DNA of 6,877 nt. Origin: JBDIAR01 sp039812545 (GTDB lineage: Bacteria > Actinomycetota > Actinomycetes > Actinomycetales > Dermatophilaceae). The position numbers and the translations under genes are program-made. The stretch lies in the NCBI GenBank assembly GCA_039812545.1, contig JBDIAR010000172.1, positions 1 to 6,877 on the forward strand, written 5' to 3'. Shown piece by piece: positions 1 through 6,098 of this stretch (its first letter is position 1; each line of letters begins with the position of its first letter). A model generated the notes under the pieces. It saw nothing but the letters and a program-made list of their open reading frames with translations, searched no databases and had not been told where the DNA came from.

Positions 1-33
1 TCAGGAATGCGCCGCGAGGTCCATCTTCAGCGC

Positions 34-77
34 GCCGGATCATTTCCCCGCCGGATCATTTCCCCGCCGGATCATTT
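34..77. repeat. 16-bp tandem repeat, 2.75 copies
   Basis: The unit GCCGGATCATTTCCCC is perfectly repeated at 34-49 and 50-65. A third copy at 66-77 keeps the first 12 bases before diverging. The AT-richer core GATCATTT stands out from the GC-rich surroundings. Its role is unknown: it could be a small replication-slippage tract or a set of binding sites. Confidence 0.9.
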
Positions 78-182
78 TCGTTGTCGAGTCGTTGTATCGG
101 GCCGGAAGGGGCACCGACTGGCATACGTTGAACCGACTGCGACGCGGGCCCGGTCCGATCGGGTGACGTCGCTCGGCCGGGA

Positions 183-214
183 CACACGAACGAACCGGCA
201 CACGAACGAAGGGG
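183..214. repeat. 16-bp tandem duplication running into the ribosome binding site
   Basis: CACACGAACGAACCGG (183-198) is followed directly by CACACGAACGAAGGGG (199-214), with 14 of 16 bases identical. The differing last bases of the second copy create the AAGGGG (209-214) that probably serves as Shine-Dalgarno for the GTG at 222, with a 7-nt spacer. The duplication therefore lies in the translation initiation region of the DUF4126 gene. Confidence 0.8.
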
Positions 215-221
215 TGGTCGC

Positions 222-842
222 GTGGGCGCCGAAGTCCTGCCGTTGGTCTTCACGTCGGGTTGGGCCAGTGGGGTCAACGCGTATGCCGTCGTGCTCGTGT
301 TGGGATTGGTCGAGCGCTTCGGGCATCTGGCGCAGATTCCGGACGCCCTGGGCCGCACGGACGTCCTGATCGCCGCCGGCATCTTGTTCCTCGTCGAGAT
401 GGTCGCCGACAAGATCCCGTACCTGGACTCGGCGTGGGACTCGATCCACACCGTCGTGCGTCCCGCGGTGGGGGCGACCCTGGGCTATCTGCTCGGCCAC
501 GACTCGCAGGACCTCAACGCCGCGTTCACCGCCGCCACCGGCGGTGTCGTGGCCCTCGCCTCCCATCTGGTCAAGGCCGGTCTGCGCGCGGCGGTCAACA
601 CCTCCCCCGAACCGGTGAGCAATGCTGTCGTCTCCACCGCCGAGGACGCCACGGTCACCGGCGTGATGGCGATCGCGGTGGCCCACCCGTGGATTTCCGC
701 CAGCATCTCGGCGGTCCTGCTCATCGCCGGCGCGGCGCTGGCGTGGTTCTTCCTGCGCCGGATCCGCGAGTTCAAACGACGGTACGACGAGTGGGGCGTG
801 CGCGCCGGCATCGGGCTGCCGCGTCGCGGCGGCCGCGAGTAG
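222..842 (+). CDS. DUF4126 family membrane protein
   Basis: This 206-residue protein has the look of the DUF4126 family of uncharacterised bacterial membrane proteins. The conserved stretches are GWASGVNAYAVVLVLGL (13-29), LVEMVADKIPYLDSAWD (57-73) followed by VVRPAVGA (78-85), and KAGLRAAVNTSPEPVSN (118-134). Hydrophobic segments lie near 17-31, 47-62, 82-92, 103-117 and 145-178, so it should sit in the cytoplasmic membrane. The C-terminal tail is Arg-rich (179-205) and probably cytoplasmic. The GTG start is chosen because AAGGGG lies 7 nt upstream and the family motif begins shortly after it. The gene is convergent with the MetF fusion and shares a hairpin with it at the 3' end. No biochemical function is known to me for this family, and the neighbours do not suggest one. 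Confidence 0.88.
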   Translation: MGAEVLPLVFTSGWASGVNAYAVVLVLGLVERFGHLAQIPDALGRTDVLIAAGILFLVEMVADKIPYLDSAWDSIHTVVRPAVGATLGYLLGHDSQDLNAAFTAATGGVVALASHLVKAGLRAAVNTSPEPVSNAVVSTAEDATVTGVMAIAVAHPWISASISAVLLIAGAALAWFFLRRIREFKRRYDEWGVRAGIGLPRRGGRE

Positions 843-859
843 CGCAGCCGCCCACCTCC

Positions 860-908
860 CGGTGGAGGTAATCCCGGATGCCGGTAGCGGCCGGTATTAC
901 CTCCACCG
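860..908. terminator. strong hairpin between convergent genes, likely bidirectional terminator
   Basis: A perfect 13-bp inverted repeat, CGGTGGAGGTAAT (860-872) and ATTACCTCCACCG (896-908), encloses a C/T mismatch, a further 4-bp CCGG/CCGG stem (874-877 with 891-894) and a 13-nt loop. It fills most of the 75-bp gap between the stop codons at 842 and 918, so it can fold in transcripts from either side. There is no T-run on either strand, which is common for actinobacterial terminators. A competing small hairpin, ACCTCC (854-859) with GGAGGT (864-869), uses part of the same left arm. Confidence 0.75.
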
Positions 909-917
909 CGGGTGAGC

Positions 918-2384
918 TCACGTGGGCGAACCGGTCAGGTCGAGGGTCAACTCGAGTTCGTCCCGGATCGGTATGCCGGTCTCCCCCACCAGCGGGATCT
1001 CCGGTTTGATCCGGCGTGCATCGCGCACGGCGCCCGGGCGCAGCGCGGTCAACGCGAAACCAAGTCCCTGCCACAGTCCCAACGCCGCGAGATTGTCGTT
1101 CGTGGCGGTGACGCGTACCGCGGGGGCCCGGAGCGCGCGGGCCCGCTCCACGACGGCGGTCCCGAGCAATCGACCGATCCCCTCCCGGCGGCGCTTGGCC
1201 TCGACGGAGACGATCTCGACCGTTCCGTCCGGCGCCTGCGCGTAGGCCGCCGTCCCGACGACGCCGGTGAAATCGACGGCTACCAGCACCGACACGTCCG
1301 CGACCTCGAAGACCCGACCGTCCAGCACCATGCGGGGTGCGCCGAAGGCCGTCGTCCAACTCCGGATCAGTCGGCCCGGCATACCGTCGCCCGGGCCGGC
1401 CGGGCGCACACTCACGCGCCGCCGCGCCGCCGTGGCCGCCGCTCCGGGCCGGCCCGGACTCGTCGCGGCCACCTTCCGTCGGGCCGGGGTCAGCCCGAGG
1501 TTGCGGTAGACCTGCAGCGAGGCCGTCGATCGGTTCATCGTGTAGAAGTGCAGGCCCGGGGCGCCTTCGGCGAGCAGGGCCTGCGACAACTCGGTGGCGA
1601 CCTCGACCCCGACGGCACGCACCGCGGCCGAATCGTCGGCGACCGTCTCCAGACGGGACGCCACGGCGGCCGGCACCGGGGTCCCCGACAGCAGCGCCAT
1701 CCGGGCCAGCTGCTTGACATTGGTCACCGGCATCAGCCCCGGGATGATCGGCAGGTCGCAGCCGAGGGCGCTGACCTCGTCGCGCAGCCGGGCCCAACTG
1801 CCGGCGTCGAAGACCATCTGGGTGACCGCGAAGCTGGCGCCGAGTTCGGCCTTGCGGGCCAAGACCCGCGCATCGGCCCGCAGCGAGGATGACTCGGGGT
1901 GTTTGTCGGGGAAGGCGGCGACCCCGATGGTGAAGTCGCCCAGGCTCGCGAGCAGGGTGACCAGCGAGTCGGCGTGGTCCAGGCCGTCCGGGTGCGCGAC
2001 CCACGGCTGGTTCGGCCCACCCGGCGGGTCGCCCCGCAAGGCCATGATGTTACGGATCCCGGCACCGGCATACTGGCCGACGATGCCGCGCAGTTCGGCG
2101 ACGGACGAGCCGACGCAGGTCAGGTGCGCCATCGCGTTCAGCGAGGTCTCCGCCGCGATCCGCGCGGTCACCCGAACCGTCCGATCCCGCGTCGTGCCGC
2201 CGGCACCGTAGGTCACCGACACGAAGGACGGCGTCACCTTCTCCAACCGGCGCAGGGCGTGCCACAGTTGCGCCTCGGCGGCGTCGTCGCGCGGCGGGAA
2301 GAACTCGAAACTGATCGACGGTTCGCTCGCCGCCAGCAATTCCGGGATCGACGGGGACGGGTCGTGGCCGAGCGTCGAGGACAT
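918..2384 (-). CDS. methylenetetrahydrofolate reductase (MetF) fused to a GNAT acetyltransferase domain
   Basis: One continuous 488-codon frame joins two enzymes. Residues about 20-298 are MetF-like, the enzyme that reduces 5,10-methylene- to 5-methyl-tetrahydrofolate for methionine synthesis. FEFFPP (26-31) carries the catalytic Glu27, followed by SVTYG (56-60), HLTC (87-90), ALRGDPP (115-121) with Asp119 matching E. coli Asp120, TQM (188-190), and the C-terminal HFYTMNR (279-285). MetF proteins normally stop near NLGL (295-298). After an Ala/Arg/Pro linker (299-323), residues about 324-485 form a GNAT domain with the acetyl-CoA motif RxxGxG (Arg399, Gly402, Gly404) and NDNLAALGLWQGLGF (429-443). 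It ends in a GIPIRDELEL segment (470-479) that I associate with some GNAT proteins. The acceptor is unknown. The ATG has no Shine-Dalgarno but a TAGGCT box 6 nt upstream, suggesting a leaderless mRNA. The M. tuberculosis counterpart Rv2172c is about 300 residues and lacks the GNAT part. A frameshift or sequence error at the junction is the main alternative. Confidence 0.88.
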   Translation of the reverse strand: MSSTLGHDPSPSIPELLAASEPSISFEFFPPRDDAAEAQLWHALRRLEKVTPSFVSVTYGAGGTTRDRTVRVTARIAAETSLNAMAHLTCVGSSVAELRGIVGQYAGAGIRNIMALRGDPPGGPNQPWVAHPDGLDHADSLVTLLASLGDFTIGVAAFPDKHPESSSLRADARVLARKAELGASFAVTQMVFDAGSWARLRDEVSALGCDLPIIPGLMPVTNVKQLARMALLSGTPVPAAVASRLETVADDSAAVRAVGVEVATELSQALLAEGAPGLHFYTMNRSTASLQVYRNLGLTPARRKVAATSPGRPGAAATAARRRVSVRPAGPGDGMPGRLIRSWTTAFGAPRMVLDGRVFEVADVSVLVAVDFTGVVGTAAYAQAPDGTVEIVSVEAKRRREGIGRLLGTAVVERARALRAPAVRVTATNDNLAALGLWQGLGFALTALRPGAVRDARRIKPEIPLVGETGIPIRDELELTLDLTGSPT

Positions 2385-2389
2385 GGGGA

Positions 2390-2412
2390 CAGCCTAGGTT
2401 GCCGCTAGGCTG
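2390..2412. promoter_or_regulatory. divergent promoter pair on an inverted repeat
   Basis: CAGCCTAG (2390-2397), 7 nt, CTAGGCTG (2405-2412) is a perfect inverted repeat in the 55-bp gap between divergent genes. Each arm holds TAGGCT, which fits the actinobacterial -10 pattern TANNNT. On + it lies at 2406-2411, placing transcription start near 2418, about 22 nt before the synthase GTG. On - it lies at 2396-2391, 6 nt before the MetF ATG, so that transcript would start at the ATG. No clear -35 is visible on either strand. Each promoter's upstream region covers the other's -10, so they may exclude one another. Confidence 0.55.
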
Positions 2413-2429
2413 GGTCGCCTGCACCAGCC

Positions 2430-2435
2430 GAGGAG
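2430..2435 (+). promoter_or_regulatory. Shine-Dalgarno GAGGAG
   Basis: GAGGAG lies 4 nt before the GTG at 2440 and decides that start. The overlapping GTG at 2435 runs into TGA after one further codon. Confidence 0.75.
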
Positions 2436-2439
2436 TGAC

Positions 2440-3525
2440 GTGACCAACCCGCTCGACCGCGAGGACCTGCTCGCCCGAGTCCAGGCCTGCGTGGACGACC
2501 GGATCGGCGTGGAAACGGCGATCCTGGCACCCCTCGGACCCGACGTCCTGCCCCTGGTGGATGCCATCGCCGAACTCCTGCGAGGCGGCAAACGGTTGCG
2601 GGCCGGCTTCCTCTACTGGGGCTATCGGGCCTCCGGCGCACCCGGCGGCCCGCAGATCGTGACGCTGGCGACCGCGATGGAGTTCTTCCAGGCCGCTGCC
2701 CTGCTGCACGACGACGTGATGGACCACAGCGACGTGCGCCGGGGTCGGCCGACCGCGCACCGGGCCTTCGCGACCCGGCATCGGTCGCACGGCTGGTCCG
2801 GGGAGTCCGGCGACTACGGGGCGGCCGCCGCGATCCTGGCCGGCAACCTGTGCCTGGGCTGGACCGACGCGCTCGTCGCCTCCTGCGGTCTGCCGAGCGA
2901 CCGACTGGCCAGCGCCCGGGTCGAATACGACGCGATGCGCACCCAACTGATGGGCGGCCAGTACCTCGACGTGCTCTTGGCGGTCCGCGGCTGGGCGGAC
3001 TCGTCGACTGCGCAGCGGATCGCCGCGGCCCGTGAGGTCGTGCGGTTCAAGAGCGCGAAGTACTCCGTCGAACAGCCCTTGCTCATCGGGCTGCGGGCCG
3101 GTGGCCTGCCGCCGAGTTCGTATGCCGGGGCGTCCGCGTTCGGCTTGGCCGTCGGCGAGGCGTTCCAGTTGCGCGACGACCTGCTGGGCGTATTCGGCGA
3201 TCCGGCCAAGACCGGCAAACCGGCCGGCGACGACCTGCGCGAGGGCAAGCTCACCGTCCTGGTGGCCGAGGCGCTCGATGCCGGCGGTCCGGCGACCGCG
3301 GCCCTGCTCGATCGGCACCTGGGCCGCCCAGACCTCTCCGCGGACGAACTGGAACTCCTGCGGGCCGCACTCACCGACTGCGGAGCGGTCGACCGCGTCG
3401 AAGCCCGGATCACCGCGCTCACCGAGCAGGCCCACGAACTCCTCAGCCGCATACCGGACATCGACGAGGAAGCGCGAGCCGTCCTCGGGGACCTCGTGGA
3501 GTCCGCGACCGAACGCGCCGACTGA
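2440..3525 (+). CDS. idsA: trans-polyprenyl/geranylgeranyl diphosphate synthase
   Basis: This 361-residue class I prenyl elongase condenses isopentenyl diphosphate with an allylic diphosphate in the cytoplasm. GGKRLR (49-54) binds isopentenyl diphosphate. The first Asp-rich motif is DDVMD (91-95), without the two-residue insertion of bacterial farnesyl synthases. The second is QLRDDLLGVFGD (243-254), in which the third Asp is Gly250. TGKPAGDDLREGK (258-270) follows, as in actinobacterial IdsA proteins. The residues 4 and 5 before the first motif are Ala87 and Ala86, small rather than aromatic, so the product is probably C20 or longer (inference). The gene diverges from the MetF fusion and is positional equivalent of M. 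tuberculosis idsA2 (Rv2173). It ends 16 bp before the convergent regulator gene. Precise chain length cannot be read from sequence, so the symbol marks the family. Confidence 0.92.
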   Translation: MTNPLDREDLLARVQACVDDRIGVETAILAPLGPDVLPLVDAIAELLRGGKRLRAGFLYWGYRASGAPGGPQIVTLATAMEFFQAAALLHDDVMDHSDVRRGRPTAHRAFATRHRSHGWSGESGDYGAAAAILAGNLCLGWTDALVASCGLPSDRLASARVEYDAMRTQLMGGQYLDVLLAVRGWADSSTAQRIAAAREVVRFKSAKYSVEQPLLIGLRAGGLPPSSYAGASAFGLAVGEAFQLRDDLLGVFGDPAKTGKPAGDDLREGKLTVLVAEALDAGGPATAALLDRHLGRPDLSADELELLRAALTDCGAVDRVEARITALTEQAHELLSRIPDIDEEARAVLGDLVESATERAD

Positions 3526-3541
3526 CCAGACGTATGCCGGG

Positions 3542-3949
3542 TCAGAACGCCAGCAACTGGGCCTGACGGCGGACCTGCGTCTTCAGGCCCGCCTCCAACG
3601 CGTCGATGGGGGCGCCGGGGACGGTGTACTCCCCGCTGTCGGTGAACAACCAGCGCAACGACTCCGACGAGGTCATCCCGCCATCGGCGAGCAGGGTCAC
3701 CGTGCCGCGCAGGTCCGGGCGCACCGCGCCGCCGGCGATGAATCGAGCGGGGACGGCCAGTGCCTTGTTCGGGCCGATCCGGGCGGCGATGAGTTCACCG
3801 TCCGCGACGTACTGGCGGACCCGGGTGACCGGCACGCCGAGGCGTTCGGCCACCTCGGGCAGGGTCAGCCACGAGCCCACGAGGGCCTGGAGGTCGTCAT
3901 CGGCGACGTGCACGTCGGTGGAACTGTCGGGGAGCTGGGTGTGGCGCAC
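3542..3949 (-). CDS. Rv2175c-like helix-turn-helix DNA-binding protein
   Basis: With the GTG at 3949 the protein has 135 residues, near the 146 of M. tuberculosis Rv2175c. WLTLPEVAERLGVPVTRVRQ (27-46), continuing to about residue 57, is a helix-turn-helix of the type that inserts into DNA. The C-terminal domain (about 60-135) has LLADGG (86-91), LRWLF (98-102), PIDAL (114-118) and an Arg/Gln-rich last helix, all resembling Rv2175c. In M. tuberculosis this protein binds DNA and is phosphorylated by PknL near its N-terminus, which lowers DNA binding. Here the N-terminal tail has Thr4, Ser9, Ser10 and Thr11 as possible sites (inference). It is divergent from the kinase gene, 103 bp apart. The open frame extends upstream to 4303, but that part overlaps the kinase and has no domain character. 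A later GTG at 3913 (123 residues) is possible. Neither start has a Shine-Dalgarno. CAATCT lies 7 nt before 3949 and could be a poor -10. Confidence 0.85.
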   Translation of the reverse strand: MRHTQLPDSSTDVHVADDDLQALVGSWLTLPEVAERLGVPVTRVRQYVADGELIAARIGPNKALAVPARFIAGGAVRPDLRGTVTLLADGGMTSSESLRWLFTDSGEYTVPGAPIDALEAGLKTQVRRQAQLLAF

Positions 3950-3975
3950 GCCATACAGATTGCCACAGACCGATC

Positions 3976-4007
3976 GCCACGGTCGTCGCGTACGCGGCGT
4001 GCCACGG
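3976..4007. promoter_or_regulatory. candidate operator between the regulator and kinase genes
   Basis: CGCGTACGCG (3987-3996) is a perfect 10-bp palindrome near the middle of the 103-bp divergent gap, extendable with one mismatch to 3984-3999. Two direct GCCACGG repeats flank it at 3976-3982 and 4001-4007. Its position makes it a plausible site for the adjacent helix-turn-helix protein. GC-rich DNA yields short palindromes by chance, so this is a weak call. Confidence 0.3.
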
Positions 4008-4039
4008 CCGGCCTGCGCGATGGGTCGAAGCGGAAACCG

Positions 4040-4045
4040 TAGACT
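4040..4045 (+). promoter_or_regulatory. -10 box TAGACT of the kinase gene, leaderless start
   Basis: TAGACT fits TANNNT and ends 7 nt before the GTG at 4053, placing transcription start at or one base before the start codon. The intervening CCGGCAA has no Shine-Dalgarno. No -35 consensus is visible near 4017-4023. It supports the chosen kinase start. Confidence 0.55.
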
Positions 4046-4052
4046 CCGGCAA

Positions 4053-6095
4053 GTGGCTACCGGAAGCGAGGCGTCGTACGTCGGTCGCGTCCTCGACGGC
4101 CGATACCAGATCCGCGCCCCGCTCGCGGACGGCGGGATGGCCACCGTGTGGGTCGGCTTCGACGACCGCCTGGGTCGGTCGGTGGCCGTCAAGATCCTGC
4201 GGCCGCACCTGAGCGCGGACGCCGGTTTCGCCGCCCGATTCCGCCGCGAGGCCCGGGCCGCCGCCGCGTTGAACCACCCCGGGGTGGTCGCCGTCCACGA
4301 CACCGGCGCCGATCAGGGCGACCTCTACCTCGTCATGGAACTCGTCGACGGCGAGACCCTGCGCGAGATCATCGACGGTCAGGCTCCGCTGACCCCGCGC
4401 GCCGCGCTGGACATCCTCACCGGCATCCTCGAGGCCCTCGGCGAGGCCCACGGCAAGGGACTGGTCCACCGCGACGTCAAACCCGAGAACGTCCTGCTGC
4501 GCACCGACGGCGTGGTCAAGGTCGCCGACTTCGGGTTGGCCCGCGCGGTGACGTCGCAGACCGCAACCGCCGCCGCCGGCACGCTGCTCGGCACCGTCGC
4601 GTACCTCTCGCCCGAGCAGGTCGAGTACGGCACCGCGGACGAACGATCCGATGTGTATGCCAGTGGCCTGCTGCTCTTCGAGATGCTCACCGGGCGCAAG
4701 GCGTTCGACGGCGACGTCCCGATCAACGTGGCCTATCAGCACGTCCACGGTTCGGTCCCGGCGCCGTCGACTCTGGTTCCGGCGTTGGCGCAGGAACTGG
4801 ACGACCTGGTGGCGCTCGCGACGGCGAAGGATCCCGACGACCGGCCGGCCGACGCCGGTGAGTACCTGCACGAGGTGGCTCGGGTCCGCCGGCTGCTGAG
4901 TAGCGGCGACCTGGATCTGCGACCCGGCAGCGCGGCGACGACGGAATCGACGACCGAGTTGGCGCTGAGCCGCACCACCGCGCTTCCCCTGGTCCCACGC
5001 CCCGAAACCATGGATCGGACCGACTACATCGCGGCGATCAGCGCCGCGAGCGCCGGGCAGCCGAGCCCGACACCACCGGCGACGGGCGCGCCAACCACCG
5101 GCATACCGGCCGGCGCCGGCATACCGGCGGGATCAAGAACACCGGCCACCACCGGCATACCCGCCGGCACGGCACCACCGGACGCCACCCCAAGGCCGCG
5201 CTCTCGGGGGCCGCGGATCGTGCTCTGGCTCGTCGTCCTGGCGCTGCTGGCCGCGGGCGCAGGGTTCGGCGGCACCTGGTGGAACCGCGAGCACGGACCC
5301 GCCTCGATGCGCACCGTACCCGTCGTCGCGGGTCTGCCGTTGGCGCAGGCGCAGGCCGCACTGGCCGGCGTGGACCTGCTCACCGATCCGCACGATGCCT
5401 TCTCCGAGACGATCGGCAAGGGTTCGGTGATCGAGGCAGATCCACCGGCCGGCGATCAACTGCGCAAGGGGTCCACCGTGACCCTGACCGTGTCCAAGGG
5501 TCAGGAGCGGTATGCCGTACCCAAGCTCGCCGGACTCCCCCAGGACCAGGCCCAGGCCGCCCTGACCAAACTCAACCTCGCCCTCGGCAAGGTCACCCCG
5601 GCATACGACGACCAGATCCCCGAGGGCAAGGTCGTCAGCCAGAGCGTCCCGGCGGGAACCTCGGTCAAGCGGGGTACAGCCGTGGCCGTCGTCGTCTCCA
5701 AGGGACGCGAACCCATCACGATCTCGGACTACACGAACACCGACGCCGGCCCGGCCCAGGCGGCGCTGACCAAACTCGGGTTCGCGGTGACCACGACGAG
5801 CGACTTCAGTGACACCGTCGCCAAGGGGAAGGTCATCTCACAGAACCCCTCGTCGGGCACCGGGTACAAGAACGACAAGATCTCCCTGCTCGTCAGCAAG
5901 GGCCCAGATGTCGTGACGGTGCCCAATGTGGTCGGACGGTCGGCATCGCGAGCCGAGGCCATGCTGATCGCCGCCGGTCTCACCCCCGAACGGCGCGCGC
6001 CGCTCGGCACCTTCCTCGGCCTCGTCCAGACCCAGTCGAAGTCGCCCGGCGCGGTGGTGCGCCGCGGCACCACGGTCGTCATCATCGTCGTCTGA
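4053..6095 (+). CDS. pknL: PknL/PkaF-type transmembrane Ser/Thr protein kinase with four PASTA domains
   Basis: A 680-residue receptor kinase. The cytoplasmic kinase domain (about 17-280) has a Gly-rich loop LADGGMATVW (24-33), VAVK with Lys47, helix-C Glu66, HRDVKPEN (139-146) with catalytic Asp141, DFG (159-161), an activation loop with Thr167, Thr170, Thr172, Thr177 and Thr181, and SPE (186-188). The canonical first Gly of the loop is Ala25, as in related kinases. A Pro/Thr/Gly-rich linker (about 335-385) contains three GIPAG units. One membrane segment lies at 388-406. Outside are four PASTA repeats, near 421-483, 487-551, 554-617 and 621-680, which in other kinases sense peptidoglycan fragments; the third is the most divergent. 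M. tuberculosis PknL (about 400 residues) lacks PASTA, whereas Corynebacterium PknL and Streptomyces PkaF have it. The GTG start is set by the kinase domain and the TAGACT box; the frame is open to 3606, but that part overlaps the regulator gene antisense. Divergence from the Rv2175c homologue supports the name. Confidence 0.93.
   Translation: MATGSEASYVGRVLDGRYQIRAPLADGGMATVWVGFDDRLGRSVAVKILRPHLSADAGFAARFRREARAAAALNHPGVVAVHDTGADQGDLYLVMELVDGETLREIIDGQAPLTPRAALDILTGILEALGEAHGKGLVHRDVKPENVLLRTDGVVKVADFGLARAVTSQTATAAAGTLLGTVAYLSPEQVEYGTADERSDVYASGLLLFEMLTGRKAFDGDVPINVAYQHVHGSVPAPSTLVPALAQELDDLVALATAKDPDDRPADAGEYLHEVARVRRLLSSGDLDLRPGSAATTESTTELALSRTTALPLVPRPETMDRTDYIAAISAASAGQPSPTPPATGAPTTGIPAGAGIPAGSRTPATTGIPAGTAPPDATPRPRSRGPRIVLWLVVLALLAAGAGFGGTWWNREHGPASMRTVPVVAGLPLAQAQAALAGVDLLTDPHDAFSETIGKGSVIEADPPAGDQLRKGSTVTLTVSKGQERYAVPKLAGLPQDQAQAALTKLNLALGKVTPAYDDQIPEGKVVSQSVPAGTSVKRGTAVAVVVSKGREPITISDYTNTDAGPAQAALTKLGFAVTTTSDFSDTVAKGKVISQNPSSGTGYKNDKISLLVSKGPDVVTVPNVVGRSASRAEAMLIAAGLTPERRAPLGTFLGLVQTQSKSPGAVVRRGTTVVIIVV
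5100..5168 (+). repeat. GIPAG linker repeat in the kinase gene
   Basis: Residues 350-354, 356-360 and 368-372 are each GIPAG, in the unstructured juxtamembrane linker. Each Ile is the rare codon ATA, placed so that GGC-ATA-C reproduces the 7-mer GGCATAC at 5100, 5118 and 5154. It is a degenerate short repeat in low-complexity coding sequence. Confidence 0.8.
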
Positions 6096-6098
6096 CTC

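Larger units (their letters stand above)
1..221. other. non-coding upstream region
   Basis: I see no credible gene here. A + frame open from position 7 reads Arg/Pro/Ser-rich and has no domain character. A minus frame ending at the TCA of 1-3 meets a stop at 40-42. The stretch holds two short tandem repeats (34-77 and 183-214), a direct repeat ACCGACTG (113-120 and 132-139), the palindromes CGGGCCCG (145-152) and CCGATCGG (155-162), and one GGCATAC word (120-126). A possible -10 box TACGTT sits at 124-129, without a recognisable -35, and would give a leader of about 90 nt for the gene at 222. That promoter is a weak guess. Confidence 0.6.

Noticed and set aside
34..77. CRISPR-like direct repeats
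   Set aside because: The 16-bp units abut with no spacers.
7..369. 120-codon + frame at the window start
   Set aside because: It runs through a tandem repeat and into the DUF4126 gene in another frame, with low-complexity Arg/Ser content.
772..2004. 410-codon open frame on the minus strand
   Set aside because: It is an alternative frame of the MetF-GNAT gene, with an Arg/Gly-rich translation and no domain.
2050..3435. 461-codon open frame on the minus strand
   Set aside because: It overlaps the prenyl synthase and the MetF start antisense, is rich in Arg/Gly/Gln without any motif, and both sense genes show clear family signatures.
3541..3567. Hairpin GTCAG/CTGAC with an inner CCAG/CTGG at the convergent synthase-regulator end
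   Set aside because: The stem is short, interrupted and inside the regulator's coding end, so it is not convincing as a terminator.
3606..4052. N-terminal extension of the kinase to an ATG at 3606 (829 residues)
   Set aside because: It would run antisense through most of the Rv2175c-like gene, has no domain content, and the -10 box at 4040 fits the GTG at 4053.
3950..4303. N-terminal extension of the Rv2175c-like protein to 253 residues
   Set aside because: The added part overlaps the kinase N-terminus antisense and is Arg/Pro/Ser-rich; the family is about 146 residues long.
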